From Ampelomyces quisqualis (Eukaryota; Ascomycota; Dothideomycetes; Pleosporales; Phaeosphaeriaceae): a stretch of 64,000 nt of DNA. A program made the translations under genes and the position numbers. The notes beneath the pieces were generated by a model. It did no database searches. It was not told where the DNA came from and saw only the letters and a list, made by a program, of their open reading frames with translations. This document shows, one piece after another, positions 27,701-38,789 of the stretch; the stretch's first letter is position 1, and every line of letters begins with the position of its first letter. The DNA lies in contig JAGTXZ010000024.1 in assembly GCA_018398575.1 (NCBI GenBank), forward strand, positions 806,001 through 870,000, read 5' to 3'.

Positions 27701-29795
27701 GGTTATCTAGTATTAAGCTTATTAAGCGCGTAGGATCTAACAGCTAAGGACTATTGCTAGGTCCTAAAAGAGCTAGCCTGTTAGTATCTAGGGATTGGAT
27801 AGGTTCCTAACAGGATAGGTAGTTAGCCTTTTCCTCCCCTGCTACTTAACCTAGGAGCAGTAACTCTAGAGCCCTAGACAAAGTAGGATTAGCAAATTCT
27901 CTTACATAATTAAGTTGTTAACTGCAAAGAGCAGCTTCTAAGATTAACAGACTACTAAGTTAATATATGCTGCTTTGCTGCAAGAAGGATTACAACAATT
28001 AGATAGAAGGTAAGAGTGTTAATATATTAATCGCGGATTTATTTGTAGATTACTAGAAGGACAATTTTAAGAACACTTTCCTACCAGGCCTTGTAGAAGC
28101 TTAGACTAAGCGCTCTAGTTACAAAACACTAAACGCTATAATTATAACAGTAATGCTAAGTAATTAGAATTACAGAACAGTTAAGAAGCGTGCTTATAGA
28201 GATAACATACCTAAGCTGCCTAATATATAGAAGCAGATGCTTTAACATCTAATAAAAAGCCTATTGTTAGATGCCTCTTTTAAGGAAATTGATTAGCTAC
28301 ACAAGAAAGGTACCTAGAAAGAAATTCTAAAGTATAAGTCTAAGGATTAACTAATCCTATTAAAATAGGTCTAGGCATACAAGTTTAATTAAGACAGTTA
28401 TTTTCTAAAGTGTAAGGCTAGGCTAGTAGTAAGAGGAGATCTCTAGGAGAAGGACTCTCTACTTACTACGTACGCTACTACACTTGCAGCCAAGTCTTTT
28501 AGGATTGCTATAGCTATTGCAGCCTACTTTAATCTAGAAATTATGCAATATAATGTAGTTGGAGCGTTCTTTAACGCCTTAATTACAGCTAATAATCTAG
28601 TGATCTGTAATCTACTAGATAGATTTAAGAAAGCTAGGCTATGTGTAAGGCTTAACTGAGCGCTCTACAGGCTTAGAGAATCTCTATTACTTTAGTATAA
28701 GGAATTCTTAAGATTACTGCGCGAGATAGGACTACTTGCATCTAAAGAAGAACCCTGCCTTTTCTTTACTTAGGATTAAACAATCTTTGTTTTGTTCTAC
28801 GTAGATAATATCCTGCTTATTTACTATAAAAATCACAAGCTTAAAGCTAAGGTTCTATAGTCTAAGATTATTAGCAAATATAAAATCTAGGATTAAGGAC
28901 TAGTTGAATGGTTCCTTGGGATTAGGGTTATCTAAAACAGATTAGACTAATTAATTACTCTGGTCTATAACGCCTATATTAACAAGATTACTAAGAAATT
29001 TGGACTATACAATAGATTATTCCCTCTAACACTATTGCTATCTAAGGAGCTCTACAAGAACACTAGAGAAGCTGGTAAGTAGGAAATTAAGGCCTATTAA
29101 GAAAGAGTTGGATTAGTCCTCTACACTGCAATTATAATCTGGCTGGATATAGCCTACGCAGTCTTAAAGCTTTTCTATTTCTTAACCAATCCTTTAGACA
29201 AGTATATTAAAGCTGTAGAATAAGTAATTATGTATCTCTATTAAACAAGGTTTAATTTAATTAAGTATAGCAATTTTAATAGTCTAGAACTAACTATTTG
29301 TAGAGACGCCTTCTTTGCGGACAATAAAGTAACTAGGCGCTCCTTACATAGTTATATAGCTATCCTGTTTAGAGGAGCAATCTCTTAGAAAGCTGCAAGG
29401 CAAAAATTAGTTACTACCTTAACAACTAAAGCTAAGCTGCTTACTCTAGAATACGCTGTAAAAGAATCTATAGCGCTTAACTAGTTCTTTAAGGAGCTTA
29501 CGCTTAATCTAGAAGATTTATAGAATATCTAGTGTAATAATCAGCAGACTATTTGGCTAGTTATAGGGAAAAATAAGCAGATATCTACTAAGCTTAGGTA
29601 TGTTAACATTTAGAACATGTGGCTTAGGCAAGAGCACTCAAAAGGATTATTCTAAGTATCCTATTTGGAATCTAGATTAATGCCAGCTAATAGTCTTACT
29701 AAGAACCTTACTTATTAACAATTTCTTAAGTTTAAGTAGCTTCTTAACCTTAAGGATATAAGCAAGTTACTTACAAAGCAATAATTTAGAAAAAC
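24737..29795 (+). pseudogene. Copia B gag-pol (RIP-degraded)
   Basis: The layout is as in copy A. The Gag ATG is at 24,737, the GAG-pre-integrase region near 26,420-26,530 and the RT near 28,420-29,250. The RT active site reads YVDNIL at 28,798-28,815, so the first catalytic Asp of YVDD survives and the second is Asn. RNase H follows to about 29.79 kb. Surviving Trp/Gln codons where copy A has stops make this the better copy for reading the family consensus. In-frame stops remain, so it is inactive. Confidence 0.9.
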
Positions 29796-29899
29796 ACAAA
29801 GATTAATTTAACTTCTCTATCTACTAATTAATTTGCTTGCTCTTGAAGCTTAAGATTACTACAGGATCTAAGCAGAGTAAACACGCAAAAACTAAGACT

Positions 29900-30966
29900 A
29901 CTAACGCTAAATTACAAGCAAAACTATCTAGAAACTTACCTCTATAAAGTTAAAGACCTTATTAATTATCTTATAAGCCTAAGCACAACGCTTAGCAATT
30001 AAGAGACCTAAAGCCCTAGATCTACAGCTTAGAGACAGCAAATCTCTAACTGTTCCTATAGCCTTAGGCAATAGAGACAACAACTAATCCTACGCTAGCT
30101 CCTAACGCTTAGGCATTAGAGTCTAAGCAGCCTAAAGCTGCTCCTTAAGTAGTAGAGCGTTAGGCAGGAAAGAGCTGCAACGCTAGTAACTAAACAACAG
30201 CTAGTTGTAGACTAGCGTAAACAGACTCTAAGCTACAAAGCTACTTAACGCTCTACTAAAGCCCTGCTGCCTATATCTCCTAAAGCCTTAAGCAGAACGC
30301 GTAGGCTCCTTTCCTAGTAAGCTGAAAGTTAGATTAACATAGCTTAAGCTTACTCTAAAACTAGTAGGAGCTGAAGCGCTCTAAGCCTACTGTAAGGCCT
30401 TTGTAGCCTTAAGCTGCTAGTTAAGCTACGCGCAAGCCTTCTCTAGCTCCTATAAATAAGTTAGCTATTTCTAAGATTAAAGAAGCTTTAAAACTTACTG
30501 CGATAGTTCCCTTAAACACGCTGATAATAATCTTTATAGTCTACTTACGCAGATTGCCTAGGCTACTTAAATTAGCAATTATATTACTAATAGCAATTAG
30601 AACAACCTACACCTTAACGCAAGAATAGTTTAGGTAAGCTGTGTAACGCTTGCTTATTATTAATCTAGCTCTGCTATAGCAGCAGCTGTTACCTTAATTG
30701 TTAGCAAACTAAGAAGCGTAGTGTAAGCACAAACTAGAGCAAAGCTTTCTCTTCTTAACCTTAACAGTCTCTTTGCTAGAGACTGCTCTACTCTTAGGCG
30801 TAGAATTGCGTTGCTTAGTCTTGCGCTAGAACTAGCGCAAAGGATTTGCTAGAACCTAGTTATTCTTGCTCTTGTTAGTAGGCGTAGGAGTAGCAGCGTT
30901 CTTCTTGTAGGCGTGCGCGTAAGCTATCTTGTTAATTACAACAGACAGATTCTTCTTAGAAGGCTA
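29900..30966 (-). pseudogene. Antisense accessory ORF of Copia B
   Basis: This is the same minus-strand frame as in copy A: a basic tail (KKNLSVVINKIAYAHAY, then TPTPTNKSKNN and TPKSRAVSSKETVKVKKR), a Cys-rich centre (KLCSSLCLHYAS, GNSCCYSRARL, YLNYSCVKV), and helical C-terminal stretches (IIISVFKGTIAVSFKASL). Stops are only TAA/TAG. With copy A it shows that the frame was present in the family ancestor. Its 5' side again abuts a 43-nt GTAAGT...TCTAG segment (30,967-31,009). Product unknown. The sense-strand reading cannot be excluded. Confidence 0.45.
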
Positions 30967-31009
30967 CTAGAGTTAGCAGCAAAATAGATTAAAAGTAGAA
31001 AAAACTTAC
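30967..31009 (-). other. Candidate intron in the Copia B antisense ORF
   Basis: This 43-nt minus-strand segment has GTAAGT at its 5' end, GCTAAC near its 3' end and a TCTAG acceptor. It is equivalent in position and length to 22,931-22,973 in copy A, and the flanking bases differ by RIP-type and other changes. Confidence 0.35.
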
Positions 31010-31606
31010 TATAATAGAGTAGATAGATAAAGCAGTTGATAAAGTAGATAATAAAAAGAATTAATAGATAGGTAGCTAGTTAATAAGTTAATTAATAAGT
31101 TAATTAATGCCCTAGAGTGTAAGAGTATAGGAGCAGGTAGGCTTCTTATACCTAAGTAACGCGACTGCTAGGCAACAAGCTTGCCTACTGCTCTCTTACC
31201 TAGCTGCGCAATCTTACTCTATAACAACACGCATAAACAGACTGCCTCTTACCTAGCTAACAGGCTAGGCAATAGCAACGCTCTAAATTAAAGCTTAGCT
31301 AATAGGTAAACTTACACTAATAGTCTGTTTGCACCTATTCTATAGACTGCCTGCTTATAAAACCTACACACAAGGCCTAAGGAGATAACGTAGGCTATAA
31401 TTTTAGACAGATAACACTAATATTGGATTTAGTTATATATATAGTAAATAATTAGGAATTTACGCGCTAATAACTAACGTTTAAGCTAATAAATTAAGCA
31501 ACGCAACGCCTGCAATACAGAGTAGCACTGCTGTTTGCCTCAATTACTACTTCTGCTCTGCTAAACAGATTAGGCAAGCTAACAAGTTTGCCTAATCTAG
31601 GGGGTG

Positions 31607-31824
31607 TGTAACAGAGTATGTAAATTAGCAGATTACAGAATTGTTACGTGTGATAACTAAGCATGTTACTAATAAAATAGAATCTATTTAGGACTAGGCT
31701 AACTTATTAAGCTGTTTCTTGGCTTAGTGTATTTAATCTGATCTATCCTTACATAGTATAGAACAAGTGATAGGATCTTTTTTACTTACAACAATTTGAT
31801 CCATAGTATCGCTTAGCTCCTACA
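31607..31824 (+). repeat. Copia B 3' LTR
   Basis: A 218-bp LTR starting TGTAACAG and ending CCTACA, preceded by a GGGG purine tract and followed by GCTAT. Confidence 0.92.
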
Positions 31825-31829
31825 GCTAT

Positions 31830-32033
31830 ATACCTATAGGTCTTGTACAGAAGAATAAGAAAAACTTATTCTCTATCTAATACAATAGGCTTATACTTAT
31901 AGTAGGCGTAGTAACTAAGTTAGAGTAGTTTTAGAGCACTTTTAGCGCTACTCTTACTATCTCTTGTATAATCTATTACTAAGCCTTTATAAGGTATTAG
32001 ATGTAATATATATTTATATGTATTTGTTACAAA
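31830..32033 (+). repeat. Probable Gypsy-1 3' LTR, right part
   Basis: This is the continuation of the sequence interrupted at 24,282, rejoined through the GCTAT duplication. The right end is placed at a TTTGTTACA near 32,033 by analogy with the TGTTACA start and is uncertain. Confidence 0.4.
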
Positions 32034-33845
32034 ATCTAAATAAGAATTTAGAGAGCAGTAATTCTAAAAGAGGGTTAGCTACTTACCTATATAAGAATAA
32101 GCCTAAAAGCCTATATTATAAAAGTAATTAGTATAAGTACTATAAAGCAGCTGCCTACTATTATATATAATACTATAATAATTGCTTAAAGCGTATTTGC
32201 AATTACTCTTTGCGCAATAGCTGTAAGGTTAAATATTATACTAGCTAGAGTCTAGGTATATATAAGTAGACTAACTATAGTATAGAATAAGAGTAGCTAG
32301 ATTGTTCTTAAGAAAGTTATAGCTTATACCTAAGTAAAAGTAGTTCTTAACTAAGATTCTATTAGTCTTTATATTAAAAGAGTTAAACTAAATAGCTAGT
32401 ATACATTTACTTTCTTCTATAAGCTTAGAAGATAGAGCGTATTTAACAAGCAGCAGAAGAAGGTTTTCTCTGTTAGTTTTAACTTTAAAAAGTATATGCT
32501 AGAGCTTAGCAATAACCTTAATAGTAATTCAGCTAGACTATATTACTATAACTATAAAGAAATTAGTCTAGAAAAGCTAACAAGTTATTAAAAAACTACT
32601 TACGCTAGTTATAGAAAGTATTATAAGAGGAAGTAACCTTCTTATAGATATATAGCTCTAAAGTCTTATCGCTATAATAGCTAGAAAAGATTAGCTTTAT
32701 AGAAGATATCTAAGTAAAAGACTAAGAGGTAAGCAGAGAGGCTATTAGAGTTAGCGTGTAATGCTAGGTAATCTAAGCTTAAAGCTTATTATTACTTATA
32801 CCCTAAGTCTTAACTAGCTTACTAGAAGCCAAGAGAGTTGTTAGAACTTTAATAGATAACTTAGGAAAGCCTAAGTTGTTATTAGAGAAGCCTAGGTTAC
32901 TATTAAGGAAGCCCAAGCTATTATTAGAGAAGCCTACTGCCTAGGTTACTATTAAGGAAGCCTAAGCTATTATTAGAAAAGCTAGGTATATTCTTAGACA
33001 CAGACTATTGCGTATTATAGAACTTATTACTAGACTCTAAAGTAACTGTAATAGGTAAGTATAATAGGCGCAGAATTAGGCTATATAGGTAAGAATTTTA
33101 GAGTAACACGTGTTTAAGCTGCTAAAGAAGCTTACTAATTATATCTAGAGTAGCAGCGTTAGGTAAGAGTAGTATAGAAGTTGTTAAGAGAGTTTAAAGA
33201 GCTAGTAAAAGTCTCTTAGTAACTATAGGCTTAGTAGACAGCTCTCTAAACGGCAGCAGCTTAGGCAACAGCCTATACACTACAGCTAAAGCTTTAGTAG
33301 CCTTACTAGATAGAGAGAGAGTAGAAGAGTACTATAGGCTGCTTTTAGAACTAGGCTATAGCCTATAGAAAGGTTAAGAAGTAGGTAGAGGTAGCGTTAG
33401 GCGCAGTAAGAAGCAAATAAGCAGGCAATATTAAGTAGTAGTATAGAAATCTATACTAAGTAAGGTAATTAACAGGCTTAAAAAAAGAGTATAGAAGTAT
33501 AGAAGAAAAGTAAGGTAGAGAATTTAAAAAGCCTAAGTAACGCGCAATTAAAACAACGCGCCTAAATATACATACTAGTTAAGTAAGAGAAGTATAACAA
33601 ATAGTAGTAATAGAGCGCTAGTTAATTAGAAAATTAAAAAGAGATAAGACTTCTTTTTATAGAAGAGAAGGAAAAGCAGTACCCTTAGGTATAGCTAGGA
33701 ACTCTAAAGATATATTAAAAGAAAAGAGTTAATTCTACAAGAAGCTACTATAAAAACAAAATCTATAATAGAAAACTTTAGTTGTTAGAGAAGTTGTTTA
33801 GGCTACTTAGGCTATTACTTAAGGTATCTATATTAACATCTCTAA
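32034..33845 (+). pseudogene. Unidentified coiled-coil coding relic
   Basis: Several plus-strand frames remain readable apart from RIP-type stops. At about 32,690-32,850 a frame reads ERLLELACNARQSKLKAYY and then a Tyr/Pro/Leu-rich stretch. At about 33,140-33,840 one long frame encodes a Gln/Lys/Glu-rich coiled coil (TALQTAAAQATAYTLQLKL, later KVKKQVEVALGAVRSKQAG and RKLKRDKTSFYRREG). Such Ala/Gln coiled coils also occur at the C-terminus of fungal DDE transposases, but no catalytic domain is visible here, so I leave the identity open. It lies just outside the Gypsy-1 LTR. Confidence 0.4.
32852..32990 (+). repeat. 21-bp tandem repeat encoding a heptad
   Basis: About five imperfect copies of a 21-bp unit (AGCCTAAGTTGTTATTAGAG type) occur here, with one 7-bp interruption. 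In one frame each unit encodes seven residues of the form AQ-x-x-I-x-E, for example EAQAIIREA. A 7-residue period is what a coiled coil would show, which suggests coding origin. Confidence 0.6.
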
Positions 33846-34345
33846 CTAACAGATTACTGTTACCTACTTCTAGGCTAGTATTATTAACGCTACGCTTTAC
33901 ACTAGTTAGAGGCCTACTAATATTAAGCTAAGCTAAAGGCTTATTAATAATAGTATTATTAGTATTCTTCTTAATATTCTTATTAACTATAGCTAACTTA
34001 AGATCTAACTAGGCCTTCTTGTAAGATAACTTCTTAACTTTATAGCCCTTTATAGATAGACTAGAAATGCAACACTTACTAGGAGAAGAAGTACCTAAGA
34101 GCTTCTTAGAGTTATAGCTAGCCTTAGAAGAGTTCTTAGAGACCTTGCTAGTACTAAAGTCTAGGCTTTAACAAGCCTTCCTAGCCAACAGCTTTATTAA
34201 ATCTAATAGCCTAGACTTACTTAGAGCCCTAAAGCTGCTAAACTTCTTTACTAGCGTTAACAAACTGCAATTGCGCAAATTCTTAGAAGGCAAGTTATTA
34301 AGAATAAGAGAGCTAGAAGTAATATAGTATAGCTGCGTATAGATA
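33790..34345 (-). pseudogene. Minus-strand Lys/Ser-rich coding relic
   Basis: The minus-strand frame is open for about 180 codons with only a few TAG/TAA stops. It reads LVKKFSSFRALSKSRLLDL, then SKVSKNSSKASYNSKKLLG and SPSKCCISSLSIKGYKVKK. The composition (Lys, Ser, Asn) resembles the antisense frames found in the LTR elements of this window. No flanking LTRs were identified here. Product unknown. Confidence 0.35.
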
Positions 34346-35100
34346 AGTTACTCTAAAAAGCAAATAGTAGTAGTAAGATAGAAGAATTTAACAAGTAGAT
34401 AATATAAACTAAGCTAGAGCTAGTTAGAATGCCTGTTAATAAGGTAGAGAAGCTAAGTTATAGATTGCAATAATATAGTAGTAAGGTTGCGTACTAGGCA
34501 GGTTAAGAAAGAGAAAGGCGTAGAGTAAGTAGCTAGTAAGAAGAGTAGTAAGAGACTAAATAATAAGTAGACTAGTAAAAAGAGAGTAGAGCTAAAGGCA
34601 AGGTAAAGTTAGCTAGCTTAAGAGTTATTGTAATAGAAGTAGTCTAAAGCGTTTGCAGTTATAACGTAAGTCTACCTAGGTAATATTACTATAACACTAG
34701 GTAAAGTTAGAATAACGTAGGCTAATAGTGCTTTAGCGTTTAGATAAGAGAGTATTAGACTGCAGTATAAAAAGATAGAGAAAAATTATAAATAAGTACT
34801 ACTTCTTTACTAAAGGCCTGTTGCTTACAATTTTGGTATTACAAAAAGTTTAGAGTTGTTTTTCCTTAGAAGTTAGTTCTTTTATTTAAGTATTTTAATT
34901 CTGCGTTTAGTATAAAAGAAAAGAAGCCTCTTTCTATAAATTAGGGAAAGGATATAGTAAAGTAACATAGAAAGTTAGTCTAAAGAATGCTTAGGGCGCA
35001 GCTAAGGGTATAGATAAGATACAATAGCTAAAGGGCTATTAGAGGCATATAACCTTTACAACATACCTAATAATAATAAATTTAATTCTACCTTAAATCT
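34346..35100. other. RIP-mutated spacer, nothing recognised
   Basis: No frame here reads as a known protein. It lies between the Lys/Ser-rich relic and the truncated 3' side of Gypsy-3. A TTTAGAG/TTTCTTTT-rich strip at 34,850-34,940 has no obvious role. Confidence 0.4.
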
Positions 35101-35109
35101 AATAGGCCT

Positions 35110-36220
35110 TCGAGGTAGATAGCACTCTACTTTAGTAAGTTTAGCTTTCTACTTCTTAAACACTTTTAAGATAGCAAATAGTTCTTTGTTATATATTTTC
35201 TAATTCAGTTTAGCTCTAAATCGAGCGTAACTATAGAATGCTATAGAGTACTACTTGTTATTAGAGTACTTCTAGAAGAGTACTCCTACTATTAGTCTAT
35301 CTAACGCGTTAGTTTCTAATTTTGTGTTATACTTAGAATAGAAATAAGATAGTGTAGAAATAGCTAAGAGTAAGGCTTTAATTTAATTAAAAGCCTGTTA
35401 GCAGTCTATAGTCTATTTAAAAGGCGTAGTAGGACGCTAAAGCTTAATAATTAGCTTAGCTACACAAGAGAAATTCTTAATAAATTGTTAATAGAAGCTA
35501 GCAAAACTAGAAAATAACTTAACGCTAGTAACTATACTAGGTGCAGACTAGTTTTAGAAGGCTTCTACTTTGTTAGAGTTAACTTTAGTACTCTTGTTTA
35601 TTAAAACGTAACTTAGATACTTTGTGCAGGTAATATAGAATCTTCTCTTCTATATGTCTACTAATAGCCTTGCAGTGTGTAGGCGATCTAGAACCTTTTA
35701 GACGTGTTTCTAATATAAGTTTTTATCTTTAGAGTATATTAGAATATTCTTAAAGTAAGTAATACAGAAATTGTTTAAGTAGTTACTTAATATATTGTTT
35801 ATATAGCGTTAATACATAGCTAGCCTATTATATAAGCTAAAAGAAAGTATATTATACTTATACATACTATAATAGGTCTAAAAGGTAGTATACTCTTTAG
35901 AGTTGAAATTTAACAAATTTTGTTAAAGTTGGCTCTATTATTAAACCTTGTAAAGATCTTAGCTTTAGAGAGGCGTGATAGCAGCTTATTAATACAAGAG
36001 ATTAGATAAACATCTTTGCGCGTAAGAGCGTTAATCTTCTAGTAGTCTGCATAGATGCGTATATTTCTATTAGGGTTACGTATACAAAGGATAGCTAAAG
36101 TAAAGAGGCTTTAGCTAGCCTGAATAAAACTCTTCTAAAGGTGTTTCTATACGTAGGCTTTAGTAGCTTTAAGCTTCTTCTAATCCTACTTGTACAGAGA
36201 GCTAAACGCATTAAGCAATA
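35110..36220 (-). pseudogene. Gypsy-3 reverse transcriptase and RNase H (RIP-degraded)
   Basis: Read from high to low coordinates, the frame gives KSFIQASQSLF, RNPNRNIRIYADYQKINAL (the VRKPxGGLRxCVDYRxLNAL block), TRKDVYLI, KIFTRF, NNILSNYLNNFC, and YFKNILIYSKD near 35,730-35,760 at the YLDDILIYS position. VLDRLHTARLLVDI, a connection domain (FASFYQQFIKNFS), and RNase H with YNTKLETNALDRLIVGVLF and KIYNKELFAILRVFKK follow. Many Asp codons have become Asn and Gln codons have become stops. RNase H breaks off near 35,110. Confidence 0.82.
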
Positions 36221-36899
36221 GTTTTTTAAGAACAATTTTATAATTGTATAGAAAATAAGAAGGTAATTAATTAGCTGCTAAATTGCTAAATACGTTCTAA
36301 TACTAGGAGTAGCAGGCAGGTAAATACTTATCTAACTAATATTAATTAGCTGCGTTGTCCTTAGAGGTAAGGATTCTATTAATCTTATAGAAGCTAGTTG
36401 TAAAGAACTTGTTCCAGAGCTTCTTTATAATAAAGTAGAAAGCATTAGCAGAAATAAGAGCTTTGCAGGTAGTTAGAAGATATTTAGACCTTAAACTGTT
36501 TTGCTTAGTTAGGGTACAAGAAATATGTAAATTTTTTTGTGCTAAGAAGAGCTTTAAGTATCCCTTTATACAATAAATTAAAGAAGAGAAACAAGAACTA
36601 TTTTAGATACAACAGTATTTTTTCTCTTATAGAACGTTGCGTTGTTGTAAATTAAGGTAGACAGTAGCTAGCACTATAGCTTAATATAGAACAGTAGGTA
36701 TAGAAGGTAAAAGATTGTTAGAATAGAGGTACTTAGATAGCTTAATAAACTATAACCTATCTGTGTCTAATTAAATCCTTAATTGTTTTAACTATTAGAA
36801 GCTAAGTATACGATTTTAAGACCTAAGATTAAGAATAAGAAAGAAGCAGTTTAAAATCTTTTAGCTATTAATATTTAAGTATAGTTAAATATATTAAGT

Positions 36900-38050
36900 A
36901 ACTAAAGAAGTAATCTAATTCTTAAAGCTGCCTACCTAAACCTAAAGTATTAGAGTAAACCTAGTCTAAAGTTTAAAGCCTATAGTACATATAATAATAG
37001 TATTAGATATAAAACTTAACTCTTTAATTAGAATTAGCGTAAGTAATTTATATATATATAACTACTCTAGGCAAATATTTTAGCAAAAAAAATGCGTAAT
37101 TACCTTATGTTTCTATTATATTAGAGCTATCTAAAAATCCTTTCTATATAGCCTCTAAATACCTACCTTAGCTTAACTTACTGTTATTATTAACTTTCTT
37201 CTAAAATTTGTTAGGTAGCTGCCTATAGTACTAATCTAGCTTATTTTCTAAGTTACTAACCTCCTTCTTATACTTATTACTATTCTTACTATAGTAGGTT
37301 AGTCTATCTGCGTTAACTAGCACTTCTAAGAGAACTAGAAGAGAAGTAATAGAGCGTAGTCTATTACAATTAGTATATAAGTGTAATAAACAATTATAAT
37401 TAACTTACTACTAAATATCTACTAATACTCTTAGTAGTTCTTTAGAAGAAAGACTATAACAAAATTTCTTCTAGGCCTTTTTATTATCCTTACTCTTAAA
37501 CTTACCTATCTGTAAGTATAAAAGCCCTTTCTAGTAAATAGTACGCTAAATCCTCTTAAGGATACTACTAGGAGCAAGAACTTACTTAATAGTAAAAAAC
37601 TAAGAAGTAGAAGAGCTAGTAGTCTCCTTAGCAATTGCATAAGCTTTTCTAATTACTTTAGCGTAGTTATATATGTTAATTTCAAGTTCAATTACATTCT
37701 ACTTTTTCTTAACAGTTCTAAGAGACTGCTTAAGCTATTTAGCTAATCTTAGTAAGTTATAATACGTAATAAAAAGCTGTAATTACTTACTACTCTTACA
37801 GGTACAGAATTAGAACTTAGTAAGCTTCTCTTCTTTAGCCTTAAATTGCTATAATTTTTAATTCCTACTAAGAGCTATATATTCTAGTTTGTTCTTAAGC
37901 TGTTTCTTAAGTTTAGATTTAGCCTAACAATCTCTATTACTAGCCTTAGCTGGAGTAGCAACAATAGGGTCTCTAGAGCTATTTTAAGTAGAACTGTTCT
38001 TAGATTTTAGCTACAAATTAGTAGGTTAACTCTTTCTAGATCTAACTAAG
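36900..38050 (-). pseudogene. Gypsy-3 gag-like region
   Basis: Upstream of the RT, minus-strand frames remain partly open. One at about 37,330-37,100 reads LVNADRLTYYSKNSNKYKKE, then VSNLENKLDQYYRQLPNKF (Q at a RIP stop), with coiled-coil spacing typical of Gag. No zinc knuckle was seen, perhaps because of RIP. The assignment rests on position before RT and on composition. Confidence 0.4.
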
Positions 38051-38401
38051 CTACATAAGGAGATAATATAGTTAACGTTATTTTCTCTAGACACAAATTT
38101 CTACTTTTATTAGCCTAGATAGTAATAAATAGTAGTAATTAATATCTAAGTAAGTTTAGCCTATTTCTTATCTTTAAAATTTAGTAGAGCTAAAATACTA
38201 ATTAGGAGTAGAAAACCTTTAGGTTTGCAGCTTTTCTTACTAGGCTCTTACTTAATAGTTACTATGCTTATAGACGTAATAATCTAGCGTAATTATAGGT
38301 AAGTAGTATAAGTATAGGTATAGGTGTAGTGTTACTAATTAGGTTACTAGACGCGTTAAAATTACCTACCTAGGTAAATATAGCCTGTATATATGTAAGG
38401 A

Positions 38402-38675
38402 TGCTACAGCGTAGAGCTGTTGGTCGCGCAGCAATGCGCCTGCGCTACAATAACGCTACTCTAGCGTCTTTACGCGTAGGACGCGTATAGCTGCCCTAGC
38501 GTCTTAACAGCGCTACGCTAGCGCAAACCTAGTGCATTCTAGTTGTAAGGATACGCGTCTAGTTGTATCTACAAAAGGGCAGTTCTGCACTAAAGTAGCA
38601 GAACAGGAATTAACTTACTTCTACCTGTACTGCTATTGTTATCCTGTAACTTTGCTGCTATACAAATCTCTTATA
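38402..38675 (+). repeat. Gypsy-2 5' LTR
   Basis: A 274-bp terminal repeat starting TGCTACAGCGTAG and ending ATCTCTTATA (terminal CA changed to TA). It contains near-palindromic GC words such as CAGCGCTACGCTAGCGC. A relic of the same LTR lies at 46,686-46,879. Confidence 0.9.
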
Positions 38676-38789
38676 GTTTTAATTCCTCTACCTTGCAAAA
38701 GGATAGCGGCCTAGTTACCTAATAACAATAGATTAGGATCTGCCTCTAAGCCTACTAGCTAATCTATTAAGGGAAAACACCTCTAATAA

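Larger units (their letters stand above)
24283..31824 (+). mobile_element. Copia B: complete 7,542-bp Ty1/Copia retrotransposon
   Basis: This is a second copy of the Copia A family in the same orientation. It has 218-bp LTRs (24,283-24,500 and 31,607-31,824) and a perfect target duplication GCTAT (24,278-24,282 and 31,825-31,829). It is co-linear with copy A throughout, including the extra region after RNase H. It is visibly less RIP-mutated than copy A, with more surviving TGG, CAG and CAA codons. It sits inside the probable 3' LTR of Gypsy-1. Confidence 0.93.
2700..32033 (+). mobile_element. Gypsy-1: Ty3/Gypsy retrotransposon hosting a nest of insertions
   Basis: A RIP-mutated Ty3/Gypsy element is broken into blocks. 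Gag, protease and RT lie at 2.7-7.27 kb, RNase H and integrase at 13.95-15.9 kb, the 3' tail at 16.0-16.26 plus 23.79-24.11 kb, and the probable 3' LTR at 24,109-24,282 plus 31,830 to about 32,033. The intervening DNA is a Helitron and two Copia elements. The order gag-PR-RT-RH-IN is that of Ty3/Gypsy. Splitting of RNase H by the Helitron is inferred because the RT/RH frame stops near 7,275 and the expected next residues (a GWGAVL-like motif, read here as GLSAVL) appear at 13,961. The 5' LTR was not located, so the left end is approximate. Confidence 0.7.
35100..38050 (-). mobile_element. Gypsy-3: truncated Ty3/Gypsy element on the minus strand
   Basis: Gag-like, RT and RNase H coding regions are read on the minus strand, from about 38.0 down to 35.1 kb. 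The homology stops inside RNase H near 35,100, and no integrase was found below that point, so the element is 3'-truncated. No LTRs were identified. Its 5' side faces Gypsy-2, which may have inserted upstream of or into it. Confidence 0.65.
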
